Positions 9,415-17,921 of a stretch of 64,000 nucleotides of DNA are shown in pieces. The stretch is from assembly GCA_039816955.1 (NCBI GenBank), contig JBCBWU010000003.1, positions 11,936 through 75,935 on the forward strand, written 5' to 3'. Under the pieces are notes generated by a model, which made no database searches, was not told the origin of the DNA, and saw only the letters and a program-made list of their open reading frames with translations. Source of the DNA: Lewinella sp039816955 (GTDB lineage Bacteria > Bacteroidota > Bacteroidia > Chitinophagales > Saprospiraceae). A program made the translations under genes and the position numbers. How positions within the stretch are numbered: position 1 is the stretch's first letter; the number at the start of each line of letters is the position of its first letter.

Positions 9415-10050
9415 CTAGCGGGTAGAGCGTGCTTGCTTAAAGCCCACGACATCAATTACGGTAGGACAAATTTGGTAATCATCGGCCACATTCGAGGCAA
9501 TGATCAGGAGTCGATCTCCCGCAAAATCTTGGAGTAATTGCTGGTACCAGGATATCCCCTGTTCGTCTAGGTTGGTAGTCGGTTCATCCAGCAGGAGATA
9601 ATCAGCTGCGGTACAACAAGCCAGTGCTAACTTGACTCGCTGTTTCATACCACTGGAAAACTGAGCGATGGGTCGAGAGCGAGCTCGCTTCAGTCCTAAC
9701 CGATCAATGAGTAATTCGATAGTTAGGCCCGGTAGCAGCGGACGAAAACGCTGATGGAAACGGATCGCCTCTTCTAACGTAAATTCTTCAATTAACTCAA
9801 TATAAGGTGCGGCATAAGCCAAGTGATTATACACCTGCCCTATCTCAACAGCCTTAGCTTGATGGGTAAACTCAATCTTGCCTCTAGTAGGGGTGAGATG
9901 GCCACTTAGCATTTTAAGCAATGTGGACTTGCCAGAACCGTTAGGTCCGGTAATACCATAGCGGCCGCCTTCCTGAAAATCCAGATCGATTTGGCGTAGA
10001 ATCCACTCCCGCCGGTACCGTTTCCCTACTCCGGAGAGCTTAATCCTCAT
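9415..10050 (-). CDS. ABC transporter ATP-binding protein
   Basis: A 211-residue ATPase subunit of an ABC transporter. Walker A is GPNGSGKSTLLK, the signature is FSSGMKQRVKLALA and Walker B is YLLLDEPT, followed by the switch region. The ATG at 10050 overlaps the end of lpxA by 11 bases, so it belongs to the lipid A operon. No permease gene is next to it in the window, so the substrate is unknown. The short single-domain form resembles ATPases that work with separately encoded membrane subunits. A role in envelope lipid or polysaccharide export is suggested only by position. Confidence 0.88.
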   Translation of the reverse strand: MRIKLSGVGKRYRREWILRQIDLDFQEGGRYGITGPNGSGKSTLLKMLSGHLTPTRGKIEFTHQAKAVEIGQVYNHLAYAAPYIELIEEFTLEEAIRFHQRFRPLLPGLTIELLIDRLGLKRARSRPIAQFSSGMKQRVKLALACCTAADYLLLDEPTTNLDEQGISWYQQLLQDFAGDRLLIIASNVADDYQICPTVIDVVGFKQARSTR

Positions 10051-10855
10051 ACAATTCGCTGCCGTTGAGCTGATTGAAACCGCGCAGAATGCCCCGCTCC
10101 GTAGAGCGAACAAACTCGAGGATATAGTCCTTCTCTAATGATGGCTCAATAGAAGAGTCGACAATTTCCAGGGCGTTTGTAAGGTTATAGCCCTTGACAA
10201 ACATAATCCGGTAGATATCGTGGATTTGGTTGATTTGTTCAGTGGTAAAATTGCGGCGGGTTAGACCTACCTTATTCACCCCTACGTAGCTCAGCGGCTC
10301 CCGAGCGGCACGAATATACGGTGGGACACTTTTGCGAACCAAAGACCCTCCTGCAATGAAGCTGTGCTGTCCAATACGGGTAAACTGCTGCACGGCAGCC
10401 AGCGCCTCCAGAATGGCCCAATCCTCAATGGTAACATGCCCCGCTAAGGCCACATTATTTGCCAGAATAACGTGATCACCCAGAATGCAATCGTGCGCTA
10501 CGTGAGCATAAGCCATGATCAAGCAATTCTTACCAATGACGGTCTTATTAGCGTAGGAAGTTCCTCGATTGATGGTAACATATTCCCGGACGATGGTATT
10601 ATCGCCAATTTCAGCGGTGGTCACCTCGCCTTTAAACTTTAGGTCTTGTGGCACGCCTGAGACTACGGCACCAGGGTGAATCTGTACGTTTTGACCAATG
10701 CGTGCGCCCGCAAAGATGGTTACATTGGGGCCAATCCAGGTGTTGTCGCCAATAACCACATCTTGGTCAATGTAGCAGAAGGGGCCAATAGTCACATTTT
10801 GCCCTATTTGCGCCTCAGGGTGTATAACGCTGTGTTCTCTGTAGTTGCTATTCAT
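10040..10855 (-). CDS. lpxA: Acyl-ACP--UDP-N-acetylglucosamine O-acyltransferase
   Basis: LpxA catalyses the first step of lipid A synthesis, moving a hydroxyacyl chain from ACP to UDP-GlcNAc in the cytoplasm. The protein begins with the left-handed beta-helix hexapeptide repeats (IHPEAQIGQNVTIGPFCYID and following). It has the catalytic-His region in MAYAHVAHDCILGD and a helical C-terminus. Its 271 residues are close to the usual length. The start overlaps the end of lpxC-fabZ by eight bases, and its 3' end overlaps the ABC ATPase gene. The cluster is lpxD, lpxC-fabZ, lpxA. Confidence 0.96.
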   Translation of the reverse strand: MNSNYREHSVIHPEAQIGQNVTIGPFCYIDQDVVIGDNTWIGPNVTIFAGARIGQNVQIHPGAVVSGVPQDLKFKGEVTTAEIGDNTIVREYVTINRGTSYANKTVIGKNCLIMAYAHVAHDCILGDHVILANNVALAGHVTIEDWAILEALAAVQQFTRIGQHSFIAGGSLVRKSVPPYIRAAREPLSYVGVNKVGLTRRNFTTEQINQIHDIYRIMFVKGYNLTNALEIVDSSIEPSLEKDYILEFVRSTERGILRGFNQLNGSELYED

Positions 10856-12245
10856 TATCAGGGCGCTTAACGATTTGAGCTGTCAATTCTGCTTCGGAAA
10901 CGATTTTCTTACCCACGTAAGCGGTCCCCAGCATTTGACAAATGCCCCGACGGATTGGGGCCTTTAATTCCATTTTGAAGATAACCGTATCACCAGGTAC
11001 TACCTTGTGCTTGAATTTAGCATTTTCGATCTTGAGGAAGTAAGTATCCCAGTTGCCGGGGTCTTCAACTGTTGAGAGGGCCAGAATTCCCCCGGTTTGT
11101 GCCATGGCTTCGATTTGCAAAACCCCTGGCATAACTGGGTTATTCGGAAAGTGCCCCTGGAAAAACTGTTCGTTAAAGGTAATATTTTTTACTCCAACCA
11201 CCTTAGTCTCGGACAAACTGATGATCTTATCAATCAACAGAAAAGGGAAGCGGTGCGGTAGCCATTCCGCAATTTTAACGGCGTCAAAGACGGGCTCTTC
11301 ATTGGGGTTATAGATCGGCCGTCCACGAAGTTTACGCTGCTCAATGAGCTGCTTTTTCAGCAGTTTAGTGAACGCCACATTGGCCGTGTGGCCAGGCTTG
11401 GTAGCTAAAATTCTTCCCTTTATTGGCCGCCCCAGCAGGTAGGTATCACCGATAACATCCAGCAACTTATGGCGGGCGGGTTCATTTTGGAAATGCAACT
11501 TCAGATTATTCAAGATGCCCTTACCATCAAAGGCGACCCTTGGACGCCCCAGTTTTTGCGCCAGGCGGTCAAGTTGCTCTTGTGGCACCTCATTATCAGC
11601 AATCACAATGGCGTTATTCAAGTCTCCTCCCTTAATGAGGTTATGCTCAAATAACATTTCTAGTTCCCGTAAGAAAACGAAGGTGCGGCAAGGGGCAATA
11701 TCTTGTTCGTAGCCCTCCATATCCTGAAGAGTAGCATACTGCTGACCCAGCACTGGCGAACCGAAATCAATTAGGGTCACCAGCTCAAAACCATCGTGTG
11801 GAAGGGCCATGATTTCAGTACCCGTTTCTTCATCGCGATAGACAATTGGCTCCTCTACAATGAAATACTCTCGATCAGCGTCTTGCTCCTCAAGCCCCAC
11901 CTTATTAATAGCACGCACAAACTCAATGGCGCTACCGTCAAGGATGGGAATCTCTGGTCCGTCGATTTGAATGAGTACGTTGTCCACACACAAGCCTGCC
12001 AAAGCAGACAAAACGTGCTCAACTGTACTGATACTTGCTTCACCAGACTTAATGGTTGTACTACGATCGGTACTCACAACGCGCCCGATGTCAGCGTGAA
12101 CGACGGGTTCGCCTTCCAAGTCCAGGCGTTGAAATTTGATCCCATGATCTACACCTGCAGGCCGAAAGTTCATTTTGACTTGTGCCCCGGAATGCAGCCC
12201 TACACCTTCAAGACTAAAGGCTTGCTGTATTGTTTTTTGCTTCAT
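10848..12245 (-). CDS. lpxC-fabZ: Bifunctional LpxC deacetylase / FabZ dehydratase
   Basis: A fusion of two enzymes, as is usual in Bacteroidota. Residues 1 to about 305 are LpxC, the zinc-dependent UDP-3-O-acyl-GlcNAc deacetylase that commits the cell to lipid A. Its motifs are SLEGVGLHSG, STVEHVLSAL with a zinc His, and HKLLDVIGD with further zinc ligands. The last 150 residues are FabZ, the hydroxyacyl-ACP dehydratase, with PHRFPFLLIDKI and the active site HFPNNPVMPGVLQIEAMAQ. I chose the ATG at 12245, ten residues after the longest possible start, because it precedes the conserved N-terminus and lies just downstream of a promoter box at 12273. Confidence 0.96.
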   Translation of the reverse strand: MKQKTIQQAFSLEGVGLHSGAQVKMNFRPAGVDHGIKFQRLDLEGEPVVHADIGRVVSTDRSTTIKSGEASISTVEHVLSALAGLCVDNVLIQIDGPEIPILDGSAIEFVRAINKVGLEEQDADREYFIVEEPIVYRDEETGTEIMALPHDGFELVTLIDFGSPVLGQQYATLQDMEGYEQDIAPCRTFVFLRELEMLFEHNLIKGGDLNNAIVIADNEVPQEQLDRLAQKLGRPRVAFDGKGILNNLKLHFQNEPARHKLLDVIGDTYLLGRPIKGRILATKPGHTANVAFTKLLKKQLIEQRKLRGRPIYNPNEEPVFDAVKIAEWLPHRFPFLLIDKIISLSETKVVGVKNITFNEQFFQGHFPNNPVMPGVLQIEAMAQTGGILALSTVEDPGNWDTYFLKIENAKFKHKVVPGDTVIFKMELKAPIRRGICQMLGTAYVGKKIVSEAELTAQIVKRPDNE

Positions 12246-12272
12246 AAAAGAGAATCCGCTGAAAATATCGCG

Positions 12273-12280
12273 CAAAGATA
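12273..12280 (-). promoter_or_regulatory. Promoter -7 box of lpxC-fabZ
   Basis: Read on the minus strand this is TATCTTTG, matching the Bacteroidota -7 consensus TAnnTTTG, 27 bases before the chosen ATG of lpxC-fabZ. No clear -33 TTTG lies at the usual distance, so the call rests on one box and its position in the gap after lpxD. Confidence 0.5.
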
Positions 12281-12385
12281 ATTTATTTCGTCGGCTTGAC
12301 TAGCCTAAGACTCAACACCACTCGCGTACTAGCCTACCCCTCGGAAATTACCGAACCCCAAGGAAGAGATAATAGAATAAAGAAT

Positions 12386-13432
12386 CTATTCGTCTCGGCG
12401 GTGCAATGCTTTGATTTCCTGTTCCAGTCGGTGAATTTGCCGATACAGATCAGGCAATTTCTTGAAAACGGAGTAGGAACGAATATAATCGCGATAAGGA
12501 ATCGCTGGGGATCCAAACCAGGCTTGGTTAGGTTCCTCGATGGCTCCGGCAATACCACTTTGGGCTTGAATTTGAGTTCCGTCCGCAATATTGACGTGCC
12601 CCACAAAACCTACTTGGCCACCAATACGGCAGTTTTTACCAATTTTGGTACTTCCCGCTACTCCGGTCTGAGCGGCAATCACGGTGTGCGCTCCCACTTC
12701 TACATTGTGCCCAATTTGGACCAGGTTATCGATCTTAACCCCTTCTCCGATCCGGGTAACCCCCATAGTCGCCCGGTCAATGGTAGAATTGGCCCCCACA
12801 TCAACATGATCTTCCAGCACCACTCTGCCCACTTGAGGGACTTTTTGGTACACCCCTTGTTCATTAGGCGCGAATCCGAAGCCATCGCTACCAATGACAG
12901 CATTGGCGTGGATGATACAATTTTTGCCCAGCTCGCACTGATGCAATATACGTGCGCCAGGAAAGAGAATCGAGCCAGCACCCACCCGAGCATTGGCACC
13001 AATGTAGACATGATCAAAAACAACTACATTCTCTTCGAGAACCGCTCCCCGTTCGATGGTAGCAAAACGCCCTACCACGGCACTATCCGCCAATTGGGCC
13101 GTTTCATCTACCGCTGCGTGCTTAGAAACACCCTGAGGGCGAGCTTGTACGGCCTGGTCGTAAAAAGACAATAGACGTGCAAAGGATTCGTACACCTGAT
13201 CTACGCGCAGAAGCGTAGCGGATACGGCATATTTAGGTTGAAAGTCATGACTCACCACTACGATGGAGGCCGTGGTTTCATAAAGATAATCTTCGTACTT
13301 GGGGTTAGCCAGAAAGCTGATAGCACCCGCACCTCCTTCTTCGATCTTGGCGGGTCGGTTGACCTTTACCGTTGGGTCTCCGTCTACCTCTGCACCTAAT
13401 ATATTTGCCAGTTCTTGAGCTGATAATTGCAT
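12386..13432 (-). CDS. lpxD: UDP-3-O-(3-hydroxyacyl)glucosamine N-acyltransferase
   Basis: LpxD performs the third committed step of lipid A synthesis, adding the N-linked acyl chain to the LpxC product. The N-terminal domain (AQELANILGAEVDG) binds the substrate nucleotide. The central left-handed beta-helix repeats include GADGFGF-like text written here as GSDGFGFAP, and IGHNVEVGAHTVIAAQTGVA carries the expected catalytic His. The C-terminus is a helix (LPDLYRQIHRLEQEIKAL). At 348 residues it is normal in length. It is the first gene of the lipid A cluster, divergent from hemC. The large frame on the opposite strand is a shadow. Confidence 0.96.
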   Translation of the reverse strand: MQLSAQELANILGAEVDGDPTVKVNRPAKIEEGGAGAISFLANPKYEDYLYETTASIVVVSHDFQPKYAVSATLLRVDQVYESFARLLSFYDQAVQARPQGVSKHAAVDETAQLADSAVVGRFATIERGAVLEENVVVFDHVYIGANARVGAGSILFPGARILHQCELGKNCIIHANAVIGSDGFGFAPNEQGVYQKVPQVGRVVLEDHVDVGANSTIDRATMGVTRIGEGVKIDNLVQIGHNVEVGAHTVIAAQTGVAGSTKIGKNCRIGGQVGFVGHVNIADGTQIQAQSGIAGAIEEPNQAWFGSPAIPYRDYIRSYSVFKKLPDLYRQIHRLEQEIKALHRRDE

Positions 13433-13436
13433 GGAG

Positions 13437-13444
13437 CAAAGGTA
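13437..13444 (-). promoter_or_regulatory. Promoter -7 box of lpxD
   Basis: On the minus strand this reads TACCTTTG and ends only four bases before the lpxD ATG. If transcription begins about seven bases downstream, as is usual for this box, the mRNA would start at or just after the start codon and be leaderless or nearly so. Confidence 0.55.
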
Positions 13445-13454
13445 TAATCTTTTG

Positions 13455-13462
13455 TATATTTG
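13455..13462 (+). promoter_or_regulatory. Promoter -7 box of hemC
   Basis: TATATTTG matches the TAnnTTTG consensus and lies in the short space between the divergent lpxD and hemC genes. It overlaps the longest possible hemC start (TTG at 13460), which favours a later start at 13472 with almost no leader. Confidence 0.5.
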
Positions 13463-13471
13463 TCCGAAAAA

Positions 13472-14371
13472 TTGGAGGCTGTAGTTAAGATAGGAACACG
13501 GGGTAGTAAACTCGCCTTATGGCAAGCACACTTCTTACAGGACGAGCTAGAAAAAATTGGCGTCCAGTCCAGTATCAATATCATCAAAACCAAGGGCGAT
13601 AAGATCCAGCATTTGAGCTTTGATAAGATCGAAGGCAAGGGGTTCTTTACCAAAGAAATAGAGGACGCTCTGCTAAACGAAGAAGTGGATTTAGCGGTGC
13701 ATTCTATGAAAGATCTACCAACCACTTCCCCACCAGGCTTGGTTATTACGGCGGTCTCCTATCGGGAAGATCCCGCAGATTGGTTGCTGGTTCGGAAAGA
13801 TCGGGCCGTCACCCAAAAAATGATGCGGCTACCAGAAGGGGCGCTTGTGGGTACCTCATCCGCGCGCCGGAAAGCTCAACTACAGCACTTTCGTCCCGAT
13901 TTAGAGATGAAGGGTATCCGTGGCAACGTTCCAACCCGTATCAACAAACTTCGGGAAGGTCAGTTTGACGCTATTGTCCTGGCGGGAGCGGGCATTACAC
14001 GTCTTGAGCTTGATCTCAGCGAATTTGAGGTCATTAAATTTGACCCAACGGAGTTTATTCCCGCGCCGGCCCAGGGGGTATTGGCGTTTCAAGTTCGGGT
14101 CAATGATAAGCCGCTACGTCGCAAACTAAAAGAACTCCATCAGCAAGCAGTTGCTGACTGTACCAATGTGGAACGTAAAGTATTGCAGTTGATGGAAGGA
14201 GGCTGCCAAATGCCTTTAGGTGTTTTTTGTCGCCGTGATTCCACCGGAAATTATCATCTTTGGGCAGCCTTTGCAGAATCGGCAGTCACCCCATTAAGAA
14301 CCGTAAGTCTATCATCTAGTACCCGCTTTGAATTAGCAGAAAAGGCAGTCGCCGCCCTCAAAGACCAATAA
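13472..14371 (+). CDS. hemC: Hydroxymethylbilane synthase (porphobilinogen deaminase)
   Basis: HemC joins four porphobilinogen molecules into hydroxymethylbilane in haem and sirohaem synthesis. Recognisable parts are IGTRGSKLALWQA at the N-terminus, the substrate-binding AVHSMKDLPT, GTSSARRKAQL and RGNVPTRINKL. The cofactor-carrying Cys lies in MEGGCQMPLG. No ATG precedes the conserved start. TTG at 13460 and TTG at 13472 are the options, and the second gives the usual six residues before IGTRGS and lies beyond the promoter box. hemD is two genes downstream. Confidence 0.94.
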   Translation: MEAVVKIGTRGSKLALWQAHFLQDELEKIGVQSSINIIKTKGDKIQHLSFDKIEGKGFFTKEIEDALLNEEVDLAVHSMKDLPTTSPPGLVITAVSYREDPADWLLVRKDRAVTQKMMRLPEGALVGTSSARRKAQLQHFRPDLEMKGIRGNVPTRINKLREGQFDAIVLAGAGITRLELDLSEFEVIKFDPTEFIPAPAQGVLAFQVRVNDKPLRRKLKELHQQAVADCTNVERKVLQLMEGGCQMPLGVFCRRDSTGNYHLWAAFAESAVTPLRTVSLSSSTRFELAEKAVAALKDQ

Positions 14372-14476
14372 TTAAGATAGAGATGTTGTCTGCCTGAAAC
14401 GGTGGGCCACTTCAGAGTTTAGACCGCTCCCCTGAAAGTGAAGTATTGAAAAATTGTTTTAAAGTTAGCCACTAGC

Positions 14477-15496
14477 ATGAGCAAATTAATCAAGATTGGC
14501 GTCTTCTACGACGGCAATTATTTTCTACACGTTAGCAACTATTACAACTACGACCACCCCCGTCAGCGCAGGCTTAGTATCACTGGGCTGCACAAGTTTA
14601 TCAAGCAAGAAGTAGCAGAAAGGGAAAGTACTAATGCCAACGTATGCCAGATTGTAGACGCCCACTATTTCCGGGGACGATTAAGTGCCCAGGAAGCCCA
14701 CCAGCGAGGTGCGGTCCTCTATTGGGATCGGGTATTTGACGATATCCTAATGTCTGCTGGTGTTACTACGCATTACCTACCACTCAAGAATAGTAATGGC
14801 CGCCGAGAAGAAAAAGGTATCGACGTTTGGCTGGCACTGGAGGCTTACGAGAATGCGGTGTATAAACACTTTGATGTACTGGTATTGATTGCCAGCGACG
14901 GAGACTATCTGCCCCTGGTACGCAAGTTGAATACCCTCGGTACCAGAGTAATGATTTTATCCTGGGACTTTGAGTTTACCAACGACATGGGTAAAACGAT
15001 GGTAACTCGGACCTCCCAAGACTTACTAGAGGAAGTGAGCTACCCCATCCCCATGCACGAGATCATTGATAATCGACTGCGCCGCAACGATCCTGTGATC
15101 AATAATATCTTCGTACCGGGAGAAAGTAAGCGCCGGAATCATCCCGTCTTCAACAGGGACAATAACGATGATAATAATGGTGAACCAGGAGAGCAATACG
15201 ATGGAGACGAGGGAGAAGTGCACATCAGTGAAATTCTCAGCCTGAAAAATGGCTACGGTTTCGTCAAGTTTCCACCAAACAACCTCTTCTTCCATTACAC
15301 TAGTGTAAAAGACCTGGACTTCAATGACCTTCTGGAAGGAGACAAGGTGGAATTTACATTGGCCAAAAATGAGGACAAGCAGTTTATTGCTACCAACATC
15401 CAGCTCATCGAAGCCGAAGATGCCTTGGAAGAAACGGTTGCCCCGGTAGTGGAGGAATCAGCCGAAGAATCAGTTGAAGAGTCAGCCGAAGAGTAA
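14477..15496 (+). CDS. NYN-domain protein with C-terminal cold-shock-like domain
   Basis: A 339-residue protein of two parts. Residues 1 to about 190 form a NYN (PIN-like, LabA/DUF88) domain. It has the acidic residues expected for a metal-dependent ribonuclease: FYDGNYF, EKGIDVWLALEA and LIASDGDYLPLVRKL. After an Asn/Asp-rich linker, residues 245-310 (ISEILSLKNGYGFVKFP and FFHYTSV) look like a cold-shock/OB domain that binds single-stranded nucleic acid. The tail is a run of Glu-rich repeats (EESAEESVEESAEE). An RNA-cleaving or RNA-binding role is likely. The biological target is unknown, and it sits between hemC and hemD without an obvious link. Confidence 0.88.
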   Translation: MSKLIKIGVFYDGNYFLHVSNYYNYDHPRQRRLSITGLHKFIKQEVAERESTNANVCQIVDAHYFRGRLSAQEAHQRGAVLYWDRVFDDILMSAGVTTHYLPLKNSNGRREEKGIDVWLALEAYENAVYKHFDVLVLIASDGDYLPLVRKLNTLGTRVMILSWDFEFTNDMGKTMVTRTSQDLLEEVSYPIPMHEIIDNRLRRNDPVINNIFVPGESKRRNHPVFNRDNNDDNNGEPGEQYDGDEGEVHISEILSLKNGYGFVKFPPNNLFFHYTSVKDLDFNDLLEGDKVEFTLAKNEDKQFIATNIQLIEAEDALEETVAPVVEESAEESVEESAEE

Positions 15497-15507
15497 ACAT
15501 CGGTATA

Positions 15508-16185
15508 TTGCCTAGTGTATTCATTTCTCGGGAATTGCAGCCGTCCAGTCCTTTTCATGAACTAGGTACTGGATGGCACCTCATAGCCGCATCTTTGCTA
15601 GAGTTCACTCCAGTATCGTTTCCTGAACTTCCCCCAGCTGATTGGTATTTCTTTTATTCTGGCAAGGGAGCACAATTCTTTCTGGAACAAAGTAGCCCGC
15701 CCAGCCCGGCACGCCTAGCTTGCCTCGGCAATGGCGCTGCCCGAGTGCTGACTAAACATGGTTACGCGCCCGACTTTGTGGGAGACGGTAATCCCGCTAA
15801 TACTGCTATGCAATGGCTGGGGCTGGCTCAAGGCTGCCGAGTGGTATTTGTACAAGCACGGCGCTCCAGGGCCTCCGTACAGCAGCTATTAAAAAACCAA
15901 ATCCACGCTCATTCGCTAGTGGTTTATGACAACCAAATCCGTACGGACATTAACCCGCCAGCAGCAGACTATCTTCTCTTCACCAGCCCCCTCAACTTTG
16001 CCGCTTACCAGCAACAAAAGGCGATCAGTGAGCAGCAAAGGGTAATTGGCATTGGATCAACAACAGCTGTAACTTTTTCGGATGCATCCGTTAAAGAGTA
16101 TAGAATTGCTGATACCCCATCCGAAGCAGGCTTAGTTCAGTGCCTTCTGGATTGGGAGAAAGAACAACCGATAGAAGCAGTGTAA
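15508..16185 (+). CDS. hemD: Uroporphyrinogen-III synthase
   Basis: HemD closes and inverts ring D of hydroxymethylbilane to give uroporphyrinogen III. The sequence is divergent, as is normal for this family. It keeps the N-terminal VFISRELQPSS, the WYFFYSGKGAQFF segment (usually F-SxxGV), the central LACLGNGAARVLTKHG and the late IGIGSTTAVTF (usually IGxxTA). The only usable start is a TTG 11 bases after the upstream stop. Its stop overlaps the next start (TAATG). Its partner hemC is just upstream, which supports the call. Confidence 0.86.
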   Translation: MPSVFISRELQPSSPFHELGTGWHLIAASLLEFTPVSFPELPPADWYFFYSGKGAQFFLEQSSPPSPARLACLGNGAARVLTKHGYAPDFVGDGNPANTAMQWLGLAQGCRVVFVQARRSRASVQQLLKNQIHAHSLVVYDNQIRTDINPPAADYLLFTSPLNFAAYQQQKAISEQQRVIGIGSTTAVTFSDASVKEYRIADTPSEAGLVQCLLDWEKEQPIEAV

Positions 16186-16619
16186 TGATAAGGATTATGC
16201 AATGGTCAGGATTGATAGGAATAGCCTTGCTGTTAGCGGCTTGCCAGCCCGCCGACAGTGGCGCCGATTCTGTTATTGAGGGAGTGGACATCAAGCAAGA
16301 GTTTAAGAACTTTTACGCCGACTTCCATAGCGATAGCCTTTACCAAATTGAGCATATCCAATTTCCATTGCAAGGTGTTTCTTCTAATCCAACAGATCAT
16401 CATGCCGGATTCCGGTGGGAACGTGCCGACTGGCGTATGCACCAACTATTTGACGAGGCTACTACGGGATTTAGTTCCCAATTTACCTGGTTAGGTGATG
16501 ATTTTGTTATTGAACGCATTGATCATCGCAACGGGCAATACGGCATGGAACGCCGTTTTTCAAGACTGAGCGGCGATCGTTGGTATTTGATTTACTACGC
16601 AGCCTTGCATCCGTTGTAA
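16185..16619 (+). CDS. Lipoprotein, DUF4348-like
   Basis: A predicted lipoprotein of 144 residues. The hydrophobic signal LIGIALLLAAC ends in a lipobox with Cys as the first mature residue. The remainder (FKNFYADFHSDSLYQIEHI, RWERADW, then a beta-rich end) resembles the DUF4348 family of Bacteroidota, by memory of pattern rather than by search. The ATG overlaps the hemD stop by one base, so the pair is co-translated. Function unknown. Confidence 0.75.
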   Translation: MIRIMQWSGLIGIALLLAACQPADSGADSVIEGVDIKQEFKNFYADFHSDSLYQIEHIQFPLQGVSSNPTDHHAGFRWERADWRMHQLFDEATTGFSSQFTWLGDDFVIERIDHRNGQYGMERRFSRLSGDRWYLIYYAALHPL

Positions 16620-16660
16620 ATTAAAACTACATTCAAAATTAAAATTAGCCTTTTGCTCCG

Positions 16661-17164
16661 ATGAAATCCAAGCTGCGTACCATTATTGACACTCTTCCCC
16701 AAACGGGCACCTTAGTATCGATCGCCATTCGCCCTATCAAGCGAGCGCCCTTGGTCTATCAGACGGAAGTGCAACTCAATCCAGAAGAAGGAATTATTGG
16801 TGACCACTATAGCGGCAAAAGCGGCAAAAGGCAAGTAACGCTCATCCAGGAGGAGCACCTCAAGGGCGTAGCTCAAATGCTGAACACCCCCGAAATTGAT
16901 CCGCTATTGACACGACGTAATCTAGTGGTCAGCGGCATTAATCTCTTGGCCTTCAAGGGGCGTCAGTTTTACATTGGTGAAACGCTTCTGGAAATGACGG
17001 GGCCATGTGAACCATGCTCTAGAATGGAGGATAACTTTGGCCCTGGTGGCTACAATGCTATGCGTGGCCACGGAGGTATCTGCGCCCGCGTGTTGGCGGG
17101 TGGAATCATTCGCACTGGTGACCGAGTACGCCTTGCTCCAGTATCCGATTCCGATCCCGCCTAG
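16661..17164 (+). CDS. MOSC domain-containing protein
   Basis: A 167-residue single MOSC domain (molybdenum cofactor sulfurase C-terminal). Typical marks are VSIAIRPIKRAPL, EEGIIGDHYSG, RQVTLIQEEHL, RRNLVVSGINL and a conserved Cys in GPCEPCSRM, followed by RGHGGICARVLAGG. MOSC proteins bind Mo cofactor or handle activated sulfur, sometimes in detoxifying N-hydroxylated bases. A link to the molybdenum-dependent CO dehydrogenase genes about 13 kb away is possible but not shown. The ATG at 16661 gives a normal length. Confidence 0.9.
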   Translation: MKSKLRTIIDTLPQTGTLVSIAIRPIKRAPLVYQTEVQLNPEEGIIGDHYSGKSGKRQVTLIQEEHLKGVAQMLNTPEIDPLLTRRNLVVSGINLLAFKGRQFYIGETLLEMTGPCEPCSRMEDNFGPGGYNAMRGHGGICARVLAGGIIRTGDRVRLAPVSDSDPA

Positions 17165-17412
17165 TTTTCGGACTCAATTCTTTTATTCTTTTTTGGAACT
17201 ATTTTTCTGCGCTTCCGTACCATCCATTAGTAAGAACCGTAAGGCTATAAGCATACTAATAGCAGCTTAGTACCCAAACATTACAGAAACAACTTAATAA
17301 GAGCAGAAGGTTACCCTGTTCTCGTTTAAACCGCAAGGGGATTACCCAAACACTCTAGCGGCTTAAGAATAACGAGAAGAGAAGGTGATTTTTTTGCGTT
17401 AATGAAAATCAC

Positions 17413-17712
17413 ATGAAAAATATTGACCACGAGGTGTGCTGCCCTAAGTGCGGATGGCAACACGACAACAAAGCCCATTGGCAGTGTTTATGTCAGAACC
17501 ATTGGGATGCAATTAGTACCGGCGGGCGCTGCCCGCAATGCTTACATGATTGGGAAAAAATTGAATGTCCCAAAGATGCTGGTGGATGTGGAGAACGATC
17601 TCACTACATGGAATGGTACGGAGATTTAAACCATTGGTTGCTGCACGAACTAGAATCTTTGAATACATCGATAAATAAGGAAAAAGAACGGCGGGGAAGC
17701 CGTGGCCACTGA
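17413..17712 (+). CDS. Small zinc-ribbon protein
   Basis: A 99-residue protein rich in cysteine pairs: CCPKCGW, QCLCQNHW, RCPQC and ECPKDAGGCG. Together they suggest two zinc-ribbon modules. The C-terminus is a charged helix. No family recognised. A role as a nucleic-acid-binding or assembly protein is only a guess. A terminator-like hairpin follows about 130 bases later. Confidence 0.65.
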   Translation: MKNIDHEVCCPKCGWQHDNKAHWQCLCQNHWDAISTGGRCPQCLHDWEKIECPKDAGGCGERSHYMEWYGDLNHWLLHELESLNTSINKEKERRGSRGH

Positions 17713-17845
17713 ATAGTTGACTTAAAAATCTACTGTCAGGGCTCTAGTCCAGGCAGTTGGTAATACCAGTTGCCTTTTTGTTTAGCGTTATTTTCCACGA
17801 ATATCCATGGATGAACATTCGTAACATCCAACACTCAATAAAAGA

Positions 17846-17880
17846 AGTGGGCGTACACCGTGATGTGCGCCCACTTTCGC
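17846..17880 (+). terminator. Rho-independent terminator-like hairpin
   Basis: The arms AGTGGGCG (17846-17853) and CGCCCACT (17868-17875) pair perfectly and extend inward with one mismatch. The sequence after them is only moderately T-rich (TTCGCTTT). It separates the plus-strand zinc-ribbon gene from minus-strand genes, so it may serve both directions. Confidence 0.6.
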
Positions 17881-17921
17881 TTTCCAAGAATCCGTCAAGT
17901 TTGTTCAGCAGGAACTGCTCG

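Noticed and set aside
9334..9537. 67-codon plus-strand frame overlapping the ABC ATPase gene end
   Set aside because: Part of it is antisense to the ATPase and the rest has no recognisable features.
12296..13174. 292-codon frame on the plus strand
   Set aside because: It is antisense to lpxD, whose protein sequence is clearly conserved, and the product shows no recognisable domain.
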